A stretch of 8,255 nucleotides of DNA, from contig DORQ01000146.1 of NCBI GenBank assembly GCA_003514205.1, forward strand, positions 6,895 through 15,149, written 5' to 3'. Both the position numbers and the translations under genes were made by a program. The stretch is from Acidimicrobiaceae bacterium. GTDB taxonomy: Bacteria > Actinomycetota > Acidimicrobiia > Acidimicrobiales > Microtrichaceae. The notes under the pieces were generated by a model that made no database searches, had not been told where the DNA came from, and was given only the letters and a program-made list of their open reading frames with translations. Shown one piece after another: positions 1-5,861 of the stretch (position 1 is the first letter of the stretch; every line of letters begins with the position of its first letter).

Positions 1-2370
1 CTATTGCTGAGCCATGAGCCTGGTCATTTCGGCTTCAGGGTGAACGAAGAGGTCGCCAGAAACGTCAAGTACCACTCGATCGATCTCGCCGGTGAACGCG
101 AACGGAGCCGAATACAACGCCGGGTCGACGGTATCGAACGCCCCGTATCCGCAACTCAGCCCTGCTGTGGCGAACAAGTTGAGCACCGAGGATCCAATCG
201 CCCCGAGGGCGACCTGTTGGTCGTCAAAGAACAACCTCAGCTCCGCCGGGGTGCCTTGGCCTTTCAAGAAGTTTGCGTCCCCGGTGGGGGCGAACTCGAA
301 TCGCAAGCACACCTTCCCCGATGGCACCTGTGCGTCGGAGGTGAGGACAAACCTGTTCAGGCTGAGTTCGTTGTAGGCATAGTGCAGCCGCCCATCTGCC
401 ACGAAGAGGCAATACCCGCCGTGCCGGTTTCCGTGAGAGAGCAAGACGCCCTCTGCGCCGCCTTCGGGGATATCGACGTAGGCCGAGATGGAGTGCGGCC
501 GGTTGTACACCCGAGGCGAGGCAGCAAAGGGCACTGGCGAGCCGCCGCCGTAGAACTCATAGACCTTGCGATAGGCCCCGACTGAGGGTCGCCGAGCGAT
601 CAGTCGAGTGAGGTCCCCCGTTGCGAGTGGCAGCACACCGTAGCGTTCGGCCTCGGACCACCAGAGTGCCTTCAACTGCTCAAGTCGTTCGGGCTCGCGC
701 TCAGCGAGATTCACACATTCGGCGGGGTCGTTACCAAGGTCATAGAGCTCCCAATCGGTTCGGTCCAGCTCCTCCAGGATTGCCTCGGTGAGAAACGTCC
801 CGAACGGATGACCACGGTCGCGCCCCTCAGCTAGCGATGGTCCAGGGTAGGGACAGACCGCTTTCCAGCCCTCGTGGTAGATCGCCCGGTGCCCAAACAT
901 CTCTGAATACTGCGTCAGGTGCACCTCTGGCGCGGCCTCTGACGCGATCGTGCTGGCCACACTTACTCCGTGGAGTGGCGATTGCTCGACGCCACGAATC
1001 CGTTCTGGAGCAGCGATGTTGAGCAGCTCCAACAGTGTTGGGGCAATATCGATCGAGTGGATGTACTGGCCGCGAACCTCGCCCGAGGCGTCAATGCCAG
1101 CAGGCCAGGAGAGAATGCACGGGTCAGTGATTCCGCCTCGATACGTCTCGCGCTTCCAACGTCGAAATGGGGTGTCTCCAGCCCACGTCCATCCCCAGGA
1201 GTAGTGGTTGAAGGTGTTCTCGCTCCCCCACTCGTCTATCACCGCGAGGTTGTCCTCGAGAGTTTCGGGCACCATGTTGAAGAAGAGCCCCTCGTTGCGG
1301 GTGCCGTGATGGCCGCCCTCGGCGCTGGCACCGTTGTCGGAGACTGCAATCACGATGGTGTTGTCGAGTTCGCCGATCTTGTCGATGAATGACAACACCC
1401 GCCCGATATGGAAATCGGTTTGCGTCAAGAACCCTGCGTACACCTCCATTTGACGCGCATACATGCGCTTGGCGTCTGCGCTCAAGCTGTCCCAGGGCGC
1501 CACATCCGGGTCGCGTTCGGAGAGCTTCGCGTCCGCAGGAATGAGGCCCAGCTCAATCTGGCGGGCGAAAACACTCCGACGATACTCATCCCAACCCATA
1601 TCGAATTCGCCACGGTATTGATCCGCCCATTCCGCCTCAACCTGGTGCGGTGCGTGGCCAGCACCAAGCGCATACCACAGGAAGAAGGGCTTCTCAGGAG
1701 CGTTGACATGCGCATCCTTGATGAAGTCAATTGCATGGTCGGCCAGATCCACGTTGAGGTGGTACCCCTCAGCTGGGGTGTAAGGCTGGCGCACCGAATG
1801 GTTGTCGTGAACGAGATCGGGATGGAATTGATCGGTGTCGCCACCAAGGAAGCCATAGAACCGCTCGAAGCCGCGGCCGAGCGGCCATCGGTTGAACGGG
1901 CCAGCAGGGGAGGTTTCTGGACCTGGGGTGAGGTGCCACTTACCAACGGCAAAGGTGTTGTACCCCTGCTCTACGAGAATTTCCGACAGGAAGCCGTGTT
2001 CGAACCCCATCACGCCGTTGAGCGCCGGGTAACCCAAGGCAAGCTCGGTGATCCCCGCGAGGCCAAGCGCGTGGTGGTTGCGGCCAGTGAGCAAACACCC
2101 ACGGGTTGGGGAACACAACGCAGTGGTCTGGAAGTTGCTGTAGCGGAGACCACGCTCCGCAAGCTTGTCGAGATTGGGGGTCCGGCACAGACCGCCAAAT
2201 GCGGAGAGTTGGCCGTAGCCAACATCGTCCAACACGATCATCACGACATTCGGCGAACCAGGTGCAGCAGAGGGTCGCGCTGGCCAAGCCGGAGTTGAAG
2301 TTTCGAGCGTACGACCGACGTTGCCGGGAAATGCCTCGTCTGGTCCGTAGAACACGAAATCGTTAGCCAT
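1..2370 (-). CDS. Arylsulfatase (sulfatase family S1), AtsA/AtsD-like
   Basis: Predicted hydrolase of sulfate esters. The product is 789 residues, about the size of mycobacterial AtsA/AtsD. Visible motifs are the N-terminal metal-binding LDDVG (residues 48-49 are the two Asp), the sulfatase signature CSPTR at 86-90 whose Cys86 would be converted to formylglycine, GKWH at 143-146, GAGHAPHQ near 236-243, SDNG at 344-347 and RRWK with Lys406. The remaining 200 or so residues form a beta-rich C-terminal part. I see no signal peptide, so it is probably cytoplasmic. I chose the ATG at 2370 because GAGGGGG lies five bases upstream on the minus strand; an in-frame ATG at 2394 is possible but lacks such a site. 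The TAG stop is the first three bases of the window. The gene is intact and looks like ordinary chromosomal content outside the cassette array. Family assignment is secure; the substrate is unknown, and no formylglycine-generating enzyme is encoded here. Confidence 0.93.
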   Translation of the reverse strand: MANDFVFYGPDEAFPGNVGRTLETSTPAWPARPSAAPGSPNVVMIVLDDVGYGQLSAFGGLCRTPNLDKLAERGLRYSNFQTTALCSPTRGCLLTGRNHHALGLAGITELALGYPALNGVMGFEHGFLSEILVEQGYNTFAVGKWHLTPGPETSPAGPFNRWPLGRGFERFYGFLGGDTDQFHPDLVHDNHSVRQPYTPAEGYHLNVDLADHAIDFIKDAHVNAPEKPFFLWYALGAGHAPHQVEAEWADQYRGEFDMGWDEYRRSVFARQIELGLIPADAKLSERDPDVAPWDSLSADAKRMYARQMEVYAGFLTQTDFHIGRVLSFIDKIGELDNTIVIAVSDNGASAEGGHHGTRNEGLFFNMVPETLEDNLAVIDEWGSENTFNHYSWGWTWAGDTPFRRWKRETYRGGITDPCILSWPAGIDASGEVRGQYIHSIDIAPTLLELLNIAAPERIRGVEQSPLHGVSVASTIASEAAPEVHLTQYSEMFGHRAIYHEGWKAVCPYPGPSLAEGRDRGHPFGTFLTEAILEELDRTDWELYDLGNDPAECVNLAEREPERLEQLKALWWSEAERYGVLPLATGDLTRLIARRPSVGAYRKVYEFYGGGSPVPFAASPRVYNRPHSISAYVDIPEGGAEGVLLSHGNRHGGYCLFVADGRLHYAYNELSLNRFVLTSDAQVPSGKVCLRFEFAPTGDANFLKGQGTPAELRLFFDDQQVALGAIGSSVLNLFATAGLSCGYGAFDTVDPALYSAPFAFTGEIDRVVLDVSGDLFVHPEAEMTRLMAQQ

Positions 2371-2403
2371 GAGTTCCCCCTCTGTTGCCCACATTGGGCG
2401 TGA

Positions 2404-2419
2404 CTCTCGAGAGATTCTA
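2404..2419 (-). promoter_or_regulatory. Possible sulfatase promoter with 10-base palindrome
   Basis: Reading toward the sulfatase gene, TAGAAT (2419-2414) is a good -10 hexamer. The perfect palindrome CTCTCGAGAG (2404-2413) follows it directly, where transcription would begin, about 34 bases before the start codon. A palindrome at that position could be an operator. No clear -35 is visible. Seen: the two sequences; inferred: their role. Confidence 0.4.
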
Positions 2420-2453
2420 GATGCCTACTGGCTCAGCCGAGACGGCGCTGTAG

Positions 2454-2487
2454 TTGAATTGTCTTACACCGGGCGTATGATCCTCAT
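2454..2487 (+). promoter_or_regulatory. Leaderless promoter of the toxin-antitoxin pair
   Basis: TTGAAT (2454-2459) and TATGAT (2476-2481) are separated by 16 bases. The antitoxin ATG follows after only six bases, so transcription probably starts at the ATG. TATG-ATCCT-CATA (2476-2488) is a short inverted repeat over the -10 and start; it could be the site where the antitoxin represses its own gene, which is usual for such pairs. Confidence 0.65.
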
Positions 2488-2718
2488 ATGCGTGTGCTCA
2501 ACTTTCGAACCGACGAACCCTCCGAGCGCGCCCTCGCTGAACTGATGGCCGGCGGATCGACTGCGTCAGACGCTATTCGCCAAGCACTCCTCGACGCAGT
2601 GCGGCTTCGCCGACGCGAGCAAATGCGCCTCGAATCAGCGGAACTGATGAATGACGAAGCCGACCGGGCAGAAAGCCGCAAGGTGCTCTCGGAGATGGAC
2701 GAGCTTCGTGCGTGGTGA
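2488..2718 (+). CDS. Antitoxin, ribbon-helix-helix type
   Basis: A 76-residue protein. The N-terminal strand RVLNFRTD (2-9) followed by two helices (about 12-22 and 25-40, with TASDAIRQALLDA) has the pattern of a ribbon-helix-helix DNA-binding domain. The highly charged C-terminal half (41-76) would wrap the toxin. The gene lies directly before, and overlaps, a MazF-like toxin by 11 bases, the classic order. The role inferred from family and context is to neutralise the toxin and repress the shared promoter. There is no Shine-Dalgarno; the start is set by the -10 box six bases upstream. No repeat copy could be confirmed on its left side, so the pair may be the terminal cassette of the array or resident DNA next to it. 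Confidence 0.8.
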   Translation: MRVLNFRTDEPSERALAELMAGGSTASDAIRQALLDAVRLRRREQMRLESAELMNDEADRAESRKVLSEMDELRAW

Positions 2719-3022
2719 CATTCATCGACTCCGAGCTCCGCGTGGGGCGCGAGGAGGCGAACAACAGGGCGCTCGGTACGCCGTCATTGTGCAGTCCGAT
2801 GATCTGATGCTGTCGACCGTGCTCGTAGCGCCCACATCCCGGTCTGCACCGCCGCGCATCTTCCGGCCGACGATCACAGTCAACGATGAAAAGACGCAGG
2901 TCTTGATCGAGCAGACCTCGGCAGTCGCGGCAGAACGACTCGGCGACCTCGTTGGACGAGTCACTCACGAGGAGCTGGAAGCCCTCAATGATGGACTGCG
3001 ACTCGTCCTCGAACTCGATTGA
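2708..3022 (+). CDS. MazF/PemK-like mRNA interferase toxin
   Basis: A 104-residue protein matching the length and layout of MazF-type endoribonucleases. It begins MRGDI; then RYAVIVQSDDL (23-33) replaces the usual RPAVVVQ segment; TVLVAPTS (37-44) matches the conserved central strand and TS; VLIEQTSAVAAERLGDLVGRVT (65-86) matches the 'dQ-r-vd--rlg-ivG-l' part; a C-terminal helix follows. These enzymes cut mRNA at short sequences. The GTG at 2708 inside the antitoxin gene is preferred because it puts the family's RGD motif at the N-terminus; GGAGATG (2691-2697) lies upstream, and translation would be coupled to the antitoxin. A longer in-frame start at 2651 would add residues that do not fit the family. 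Which RNA sequence it cuts cannot be told. Confidence 0.85.
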   Translation: MRGDIHRLRAPRGARGGEQQGARYAVIVQSDDLMLSTVLVAPTSRSAPPRIFRPTITVNDEKTQVLIEQTSAVAAERLGDLVGRVTHEELEALNDGLRLVLELD

Positions 3023-3075
3023 CCTCGATCGCTGGTGAGCACGGGGATCCGGGCCTTTGATCGGTCGTTTGTTTC

Positions 3076-3123
3076 CGTCGGGCGGGGGCACCGTCGCCTG
3101 GCCGTGGGTGCAATCGTCCGACG
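3076..3123 (+). repeat. Cassette-boundary hairpin R1
   Basis: The conserved centre CACCGTCGCCTGGCCG (3089-3104) is identical, with one more base on the left, to that of R12. Flanking arms pair as CGTCGG (3076-3081) with CCGACG (3118-3123), CG with CG, and GCACC with GGGTGC, separated by short unpaired bases. It lies between the toxin stop and the first orphan gene. Confidence 0.75.
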
Positions 3124-3164
3124 TTCGTCTGGGGTTCTCAGTCGCAGGAGCCGCCCTCATCTGC

Positions 3165-3176
3165 GACAATACGGCC
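3165..3176 (+). promoter_or_regulatory. Leaderless -10 box (GACAAT)
   Basis: GACAAT (3165-3170), preceded by CTGC, ends six bases before a GTG start with no ribosome-binding site. The same CTGCGACAAT plus six bases occurs before the gene at 6399. No clear -35. Confidence 0.6.
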
Positions 3177-3593
3177 GTGCCCGACAGCATCGAGTCTGAT
3201 ACAGCCCTCGCCCGATCCTGGTGGTCAGAGCTTGCGCCGCAGGTGCCAAGAACTGCCGCTGGCCTTTGGTTCGGAATCGTGGATCTTGCGGGCAATAACG
3301 AGCGCGAGGCCGCTCGCCATCTTTACGTAGCCGGGACCGACAGCTTCGACCCGACTGACGACACCGGCGATTGGGCCTGTGATCCCGTGTGGCTCACCGG
3401 TGCGAACTACGTATTGCTCCCAGCGCTCGCTGCACTCCCGGACGCACCATACGAAGCCCAGCTCGCTCACGCCGTTGCCGTGGTACGTGAGCTGCGGCCG
3501 CAGACGACCTCACCGGATTCGCTGCAAGGGGTTGCGGTCGGGGTCGATGACGGCGACTTCGAAGTCACATGGGTTGCTTCTGATCCAACCTGA
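3177..3593 (+). CDS. Orphan cassette protein, 138 aa, function unknown
   Basis: I do not recognise a named family. The protein is acidic, with two Trp at 15-16, a hydrophobic strand LWFGIVDL (30-37), and RHLYVAGTDSFDP (47-59) followed by DDTGDWACDPVW (61-72), a segment that looks conserved in uncharacterised bacterial proteins I have seen (memory, not a search). The C-terminal third is helical and ends in a strand. There is no signal peptide or membrane segment. GTG 3177 is chosen because the -10 box GACAAT is six bases upstream; an upstream ATG at 3057 would translate the repeat R1 and is rejected. It sits alone between R1 and R2, reading with the repeats, and its TGA is one base before the R2 hairpin. 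Small acidic orphan proteins are common among toxin-immunity proteins, but nothing here proves that role. Confidence 0.72.
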   Translation: MPDSIESDTALARSWWSELAPQVPRTAAGLWFGIVDLAGNNEREAARHLYVAGTDSFDPTDDTGDWACDPVWLTGANYVLLPALAALPDAPYEAQLAHAVAVVRELRPQTTSPDSLQGVAVGVDDGDFEVTWVASDPT

Positions 3594-3594
3594 C

Positions 3595-3656
3595 CCGCCG
3601 CCATTCGTCTCTCCGACACTGTCGCCTGGGCAGTGGCCAAGTCGGTTGGCGGGCGG
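3595..3656 (+). repeat. Cassette-boundary hairpin R2
   Basis: Centre CACTGTCGCCTGGGCA (3617-3632). Arms: CCGCCGCC (3595-3602) with GGCGGgCGG (3648-3656, one bulged base), and CCGAC-ACTG (3613-3621) with CAGT-ggccaa-GTCGG (3631-3645). The T at position 5 of the centre (consensus C) is matched by an A on the right arm, a compensating change. Confidence 0.8.
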
Positions 3657-3699
3657 CCTGGCGGATCGGAACCACCCCAGATCCCGACACGTTGCGGGC

Positions 3700-3893
3700 G
3701 TGCACGAACCACTCGACGAGAACGATCAGATCAGCTGTTGCGTGTGCCTTGGCTCGACAGCGGGGCTCGATTGCGTTCAACTCAAGGTCACCATGCCCCG
3801 AGTTGGCGAACCCAGTTCCTGGGTGCTCACGCTTCTTGCCTCCAGCCGTTGTTGAAGGAGAAGCTCGACATCGAGCATCTGACGGAGCCGTGA
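3700..3893 (+). pseudogene. Small CxxC protein gene split by a one-base frameshift
   Basis: Two frames each hold half of one protein. From the GTG at 3700 the first frame gives about 37 residues with a CCVC motif (13-16) and a strand LDCVQLKVTMP. At CCC (3811-3813) the reading must move by one base; the second frame then continues PQFLGAHASCLQPLLKEKLDIEHLTEP and stops at 3893. If the CCC run had one more C, a continuous 64-residue protein results. A CxxC near the N-terminus and 'AHASCL' near the end recall small zinc-binding orphan proteins of actinobacteria (from memory). The start is supported by CACGTT six bases upstream. Either the gene is broken or the base call in this short C run is wrong; the sequence alone cannot decide. 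It is flanked by R2 and R3. Confidence 0.6.
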
Positions 3894-3911
3894 GCGCGAC
3901 ACCTCCCGACT

Positions 3912-3977
3912 GCGTACGCGACGAGTACGCCGGCGGATGACATTGCGCCACGGTGGCGTGGACGTCGAAACGTACGC
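3912..3977 (+). repeat. Cassette-boundary hairpin R3
   Basis: The most diverged centre: GATGACATT (3936-3944) is followed by GCCACGGTGGCGTGGACG (3947-3964). The arms are strong: GCGTACG-CGAC (3912-3922) pairs with GTCG-aaa-CGTACGC (3964-3977), leaving a three-base bulge. An inner hairpin CGCCA/TGGCG sits in the middle. Imperfect stems with extra bases on one side are typical of single-strand recombination sites. Confidence 0.75.
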
Positions 3978-3978
3978 C

Positions 3979-4001
3979 CGACCCTGCGGCATGATGAGAA
4001 A
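3979..4001 (+). promoter_or_regulatory. Leaderless -10 box (CATGAT)
   Basis: CATGAT (3990-3995) ends six bases before the GTG at 4002. The preceding CGACCCTGCG (3979-3988) is shared exactly with the promoter before 6399 (6378-6387), although the genes are unrelated. Confidence 0.6.
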
Positions 4002-4592
4002 GTGGAATTCGAAAGCTTCGGGCTTTGGTCGTCGTTTGAGGTGGAAGTTGATCCCGAATCACCCGCGCGAGGGTGGCGGTGTCCGACCTACACGTTCGAT
4101 CAGAATGGCGTGCCTGCCCCCGGCTTGGACACGGTTGGTTCGTCGTTGCTCGTCAGGGTGACAACATCGTCAGCCGACTGGGTCGGACGGTTCATCGGTG
4201 GGTCGTACGTCGGCGCATCGCGCGTTCTCGCGACACCTTCACCCGATGTCTGCTGTGTAGTCAGTGAAGGTCGGGCCTATCTGGTCGATACCGAAGTGTC
4301 GCCGCCGAGGGCCGAGGTCGTCATGGATTATGTTCATAGCGTCGAGGGATCGTCGGAGGCGCAGCTGCTGGTCCTCGCCGATTGGACCAGCGCCGCGGCC
4401 GTCGGAGCGGGGGGTGTTCGCTGGAGAACTGACCGCTTGGCGATCGATGATCTAGTCCTCTCGAGCGTCACGGCCTCGGGAGTCTTCTGTGAGTGTGACA
4501 GTCCGGGGGTCGGTGGTGTTCGACGGATCGTGCTCGATCCTCTTGACGGCCACCAGATCAGCGGCCCCCTGCTTCCTGACCACTTCCGGTAG
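4002..4592 (+). CDS. Orphan cassette protein, 196 aa, beta-rich, function unknown
   Basis: Not recognised as a named family. The 196 residues alternate short hydrophobic strands and loops, with no signal peptide, transmembrane segment or obvious catalytic motif. The C-terminal section, VRWRTDRLAIDDLVL (139-153), VFCECDSPG (161-169) and VRRIVLDPLDGHQISGPL (173-190), has the shape of a beta-hairpin domain found in many uncharacterised proteins that report on a stored value ('...W.S.RLa.D.L.i...'); this is a recollection, not a hit. GTG 4002 is chosen because of the CATGAT box six bases upstream. Its TAG stop (4590-4592) lies inside the left arm of R4, so the last codons are part of the repeat's outer stem. 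It faces the minus-strand gene at 5009. Confidence 0.75.
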   Translation: MEFESFGLWSSFEVEVDPESPARGWRCPTYTFDQNGVPAPGLDTVGSSLLVRVTTSSADWVGRFIGGSYVGASRVLATPSPDVCCVVSEGRAYLVDTEVSPPRAEVVMDYVHSVEGSSEAQLLVLADWTSAAAVGAGGVRWRTDRLAIDDLVLSSVTASGVFCECDSPGVGGVRRIVLDPLDGHQISGPLLPDHFR

Positions 4593-4688
4593 CTCACACG
4601 TCCGTCGGGCAAACTTCACACGTGTTTCTCGACACCGTCGCCTGTGCCGGTGTGATCAGTGCTGAGCCCGCTCGCCCTGAGCTACCGG
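4586..4688 (+). repeat. Cassette-boundary hairpin R4, longest copy
   Basis: Outer arms CCGGTAGCTCA (4586-4596) and TGAGCTACCGG (4678-4688) are an 11-base perfect inverted repeat. Inside, CGGGC (4606-4610) pairs with GCCCG (4666-4670), and TCACAC (4616-4621) with GTGTGA (4650-4655). Centre CACCGTCGCCTGTGCCG (4633-4649). The stop codons of both convergent neighbours fall within it. Confidence 0.85.
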
Positions 4689-5009
4689 CCGATGCGGATA
4701 CAGCCACGGCGACCAGATCCCTCGCCAGACAGGCACCCCGACATTCCCCGGGTTTACCTCCAAGCTGGACAGGTCGGGGTTCAGGTCGGCGGACCGGATG
4801 GGCGGCAGAGGAACGTCGCCGAGCACCTGCTGCACCATCGCGAGACAGTCGGCCAGGTCGTAGCCGGTCACACCGATTCCGTGCCAGAGCAGCTGCCTCG
4901 CTGGATCGTCGCCTCCGTCCAGTGTGACTGTGCCGTCGGTCGGTGCGAGGCGTGGAGCAGACAGTTCGAACTCCAGCCAAAATCGTTCAAGATCGGGCGA
5001 GTCGCTCAC
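4656..5009 (-). CDS. Orphan cassette protein, 117 aa, function unknown
   Basis: No named family recognised with confidence. The protein starts FWLEFELSAP (10-19), has HGIGVTGYDLADCLAMVQQVLG (43-64) and ends LEVNPGNVGVPVWRGIWSPWLYP (83-105). 'GVT-y---Da' followed by 'V--N-G-P--RGvW-P' is an arrangement I remember from a widespread uncharacterised group of small proteins; the function is unknown to me. It is acidic in its first two thirds. GTG 5009 is chosen because TACGAT (5021-5016 on the minus strand) is a good -10 box six bases upstream. The gene opposes the direction of the repeats, and its C-terminal codons and TGA lie inside the right half of R4. Confidence 0.72.
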   Translation of the reverse strand: MSDSPDLERFWLEFELSAPRLAPTDGTVTLDGGDDPARQLLWHGIGVTGYDLADCLAMVQQVLGDVPLPPIRSADLNPDLSSLEVNPGNVGVPVWRGIWSPWLYPHRPVAQGERAQH

Positions 5010-5021
5010 ACCACCATCGTA
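5010..5021 (-). promoter_or_regulatory. Leaderless -10 box (TACGAT)
   Basis: TACGAT at 5021-5016 on the minus strand, then GGTGGT, then GTG. It matches the actinobacterial TAnnnT pattern. Any -35 would fall in the left part of R5. Confidence 0.65.
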
Positions 5022-5024
5022 GGG

Positions 5025-5087
5025 CTGGCTTCGACCTCGGGCTCATGTGTGTTTCGCACACACTCGCCTGGGCGGGGTCGACCTCAG
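5025..5087 (+). repeat. Cassette-boundary hairpin R5
   Basis: Centre CACACTCGCCTGGGCG (5059-5074). TCGACC (5031-5036) pairs with GGTCGA (5076-5081), extended after two unpaired bases by CTGG (5025-5028) with TCAG (5084-5087, one G-T). A side hairpin TGTGTG/CACACA (5046-5062) sits left of the centre. The right arm carries the stop codon (TCA 5084-5086) of the next minus-strand gene. Confidence 0.75.
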
Positions 5088-5431
5088 TTGGTGATCCACT
5101 GGCGGCGAATCTCGAACGTCCCACCCTCGGCGCGAGTCGCGGCGTCGGCCCTGATCACGAACTCCACCGTCCGCTCATCGGGCTCGGACTGGCAGCTGAG
5201 GACCAACCGCCACGGAAGACCGGCGACCTCGGGGTAGGCCCGCACGAGCTGTCCATCCGCTGCGAACGCTAGGTAGTTCTTCCACTTCTCTTGCAGAAGC
5301 AGAAGGAGTCGATCAGAGCCGTCCCATTCGGAGGCCTGAGCCATCACAACGTCGACTCGGTCACCTGCAGGACTGAGGGCAACGACGTCTATGGCGGTGG
5401 GGTTCTCGATTCCGTGCGCCTGGGGATTCAC
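5084..5431 (-). CDS. DUF6572-like small protein, 115 aa
   Basis: The stretch from NPTAIDVVALSPAGDRVDVV (10-29) through LLLLLQEKWKNYLAF (42-56), GQLVRAYPEV (60-69) and a final strand with SEPDE (82-86) follows the layout of the DUF6572 family as I remember it: a start naming the protein's own 'iD', a Trp-rich turn, 'LLLLQeKlN-YL-F---GqLv--YP', then a long strand. The family has no established function. Length and completeness fit. I chose GTG 5431 because GATCAT lies six bases upstream and the family similarity begins soon after; an open extension to 5677 would run through repeat R6 and looks spurious. It reads against the repeats, and its TGA is part of the right arm of R5. R6 lies just upstream. 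Confidence 0.75.
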   Translation of the reverse strand: MNPQAHGIENPTAIDVVALSPAGDRVDVVMAQASEWDGSDRLLLLLQEKWKNYLAFAADGQLVRAYPEVAGLPWRLVLSCQSEPDERTVEFVIRADAATRAEGGTFEIRRQWITN

Positions 5432-5459
5432 TCTCCAATGATCCCACGACGGCCGACCT

Positions 5460-5502
5460 GCTGCTCGCACGTCATTCCCACGCCACGGCGCGCTCAAGCA
5501 GC
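5460..5502 (+). repeat. Cassette-boundary hairpin R6
   Basis: A compact copy in the gap between two minus-strand genes. GTCATTCCC (5471-5479) is followed by CGCCACGGCG (5481-5490), where CGCC-AC-GGCG replaces the usual CGCC-TG-GGCG: the pairing arms are kept and the central two bases changed. Outer arms are GCTGCT (5460-5465) and AGCAGC (5497-5502). Weaker than the other copies in primary sequence. Confidence 0.65.
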
Positions 5503-5511
5503 TACATCGGT

Positions 5512-5763
5512 TCAGGGCGGAGAGCCAGGCAAGGACGAAGCTTGGATCGAGGTCAGCTCGTCCCAGTCGTCCACCACCGGGCGGCCATAGTCGAGGCACA
5601 CGTTCTTGCAGGTGCAATGCCCGGGCTCCCACGGGTCGGTAGGCAGGACGTCGCCACATCTCGTGCACCAGAGCCAACTGTCCGGGCCGCTGGGAAGGCC
5701 ATTCTCCGGATCGGTTCGACTCCGCCAGATCTGGTGGGTCTGCTCAAGCTGGCCGATCTTCAC
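5512..5763 (-). CDS. Small Cys-rich (zinc-ribbon-like) orphan protein, 83 aa
   Basis: The product has cysteines at 33, 36, 50, 52 and 56 in the pattern CxxC-13-CxCxxxC, within WLWCTRCGDVLPTDPWEPGHCTCKNVCLD. That is compatible with a small zinc-binding ribbon. The N-terminal KIGQLEQTHQIWRSRTDPENG is polar and helical; the tail is low in order. The function is not known. I chose GTG 5763 because CAAGCT lies six bases before it, the spacing used across this array, and because the open frame further upstream (to 5892) would pass through repeat R7. The -10 match is weak, so the start is the least certain part. It is flanked by R6 at its 3' end and R7 at its 5' end. Confidence 0.6.
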   Translation of the reverse strand: MKIGQLEQTHQIWRSRTDPENGLPSGPDSWLWCTRCGDVLPTDPWEPGHCTCKNVCLDYGRPVVDDWDELTSIQASSLPGSPP

Positions 5764-5779
5764 AGTGGAAGCTTGGCAC

Positions 5780-5853
5780 CGACTGCTCTGGCTTCGCTCA
5801 GATGTCTTTCCGAAACCGTGGCCTGGGCGTCGCTCGCCCCTCTCGACCAGTCG
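5780..5853 (+). repeat. Cassette-boundary hairpin R7
   Basis: Centre AAACCGTGGCCTGGGCG (5813-5829), with GCC-TG-GGC at its middle. CGACTG (5780-5785) pairs with CAGTCG (5848-5853); an alternative stem CTGG-ct-TCG with CGA-CCAG overlaps it. It lies between two genes that both read leftward, upstream of one and downstream of the other. Confidence 0.7.
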
Positions 5854-5861
5854 CCGTGAGG

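Noticed and set aside
1408..2298. 296-codon open frame on the plus strand within the sulfatase gene
   Set aside because: Antisense shadow of a well-supported sulfatase gene in GC-rich DNA; the translation shows no domain.
2373..2403. Possible thirteenth repeat copy left of the toxin-antitoxin pair (TTCCCCCTCTGTTGCCC, then ATTGGGCG)
   Set aside because: Some likeness to R9 and a GCCC/GGGC stem, but five extra central bases, no outer arms found, and it overlaps the sulfatase ribosome-binding site.
2573..3295. 240-codon open frame on the minus strand over the toxin-antitoxin pair
   Set aside because: Antisense to two recognisable genes, with a low-complexity, Arg/Ser/Pro-rich translation.
4622..4927. 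Plus-strand open frame opposite the 5009 gene
   Set aside because: Shadow frame rich in Arg/Ala/Pro; the minus-strand frame has the better promoter and protein-like composition.
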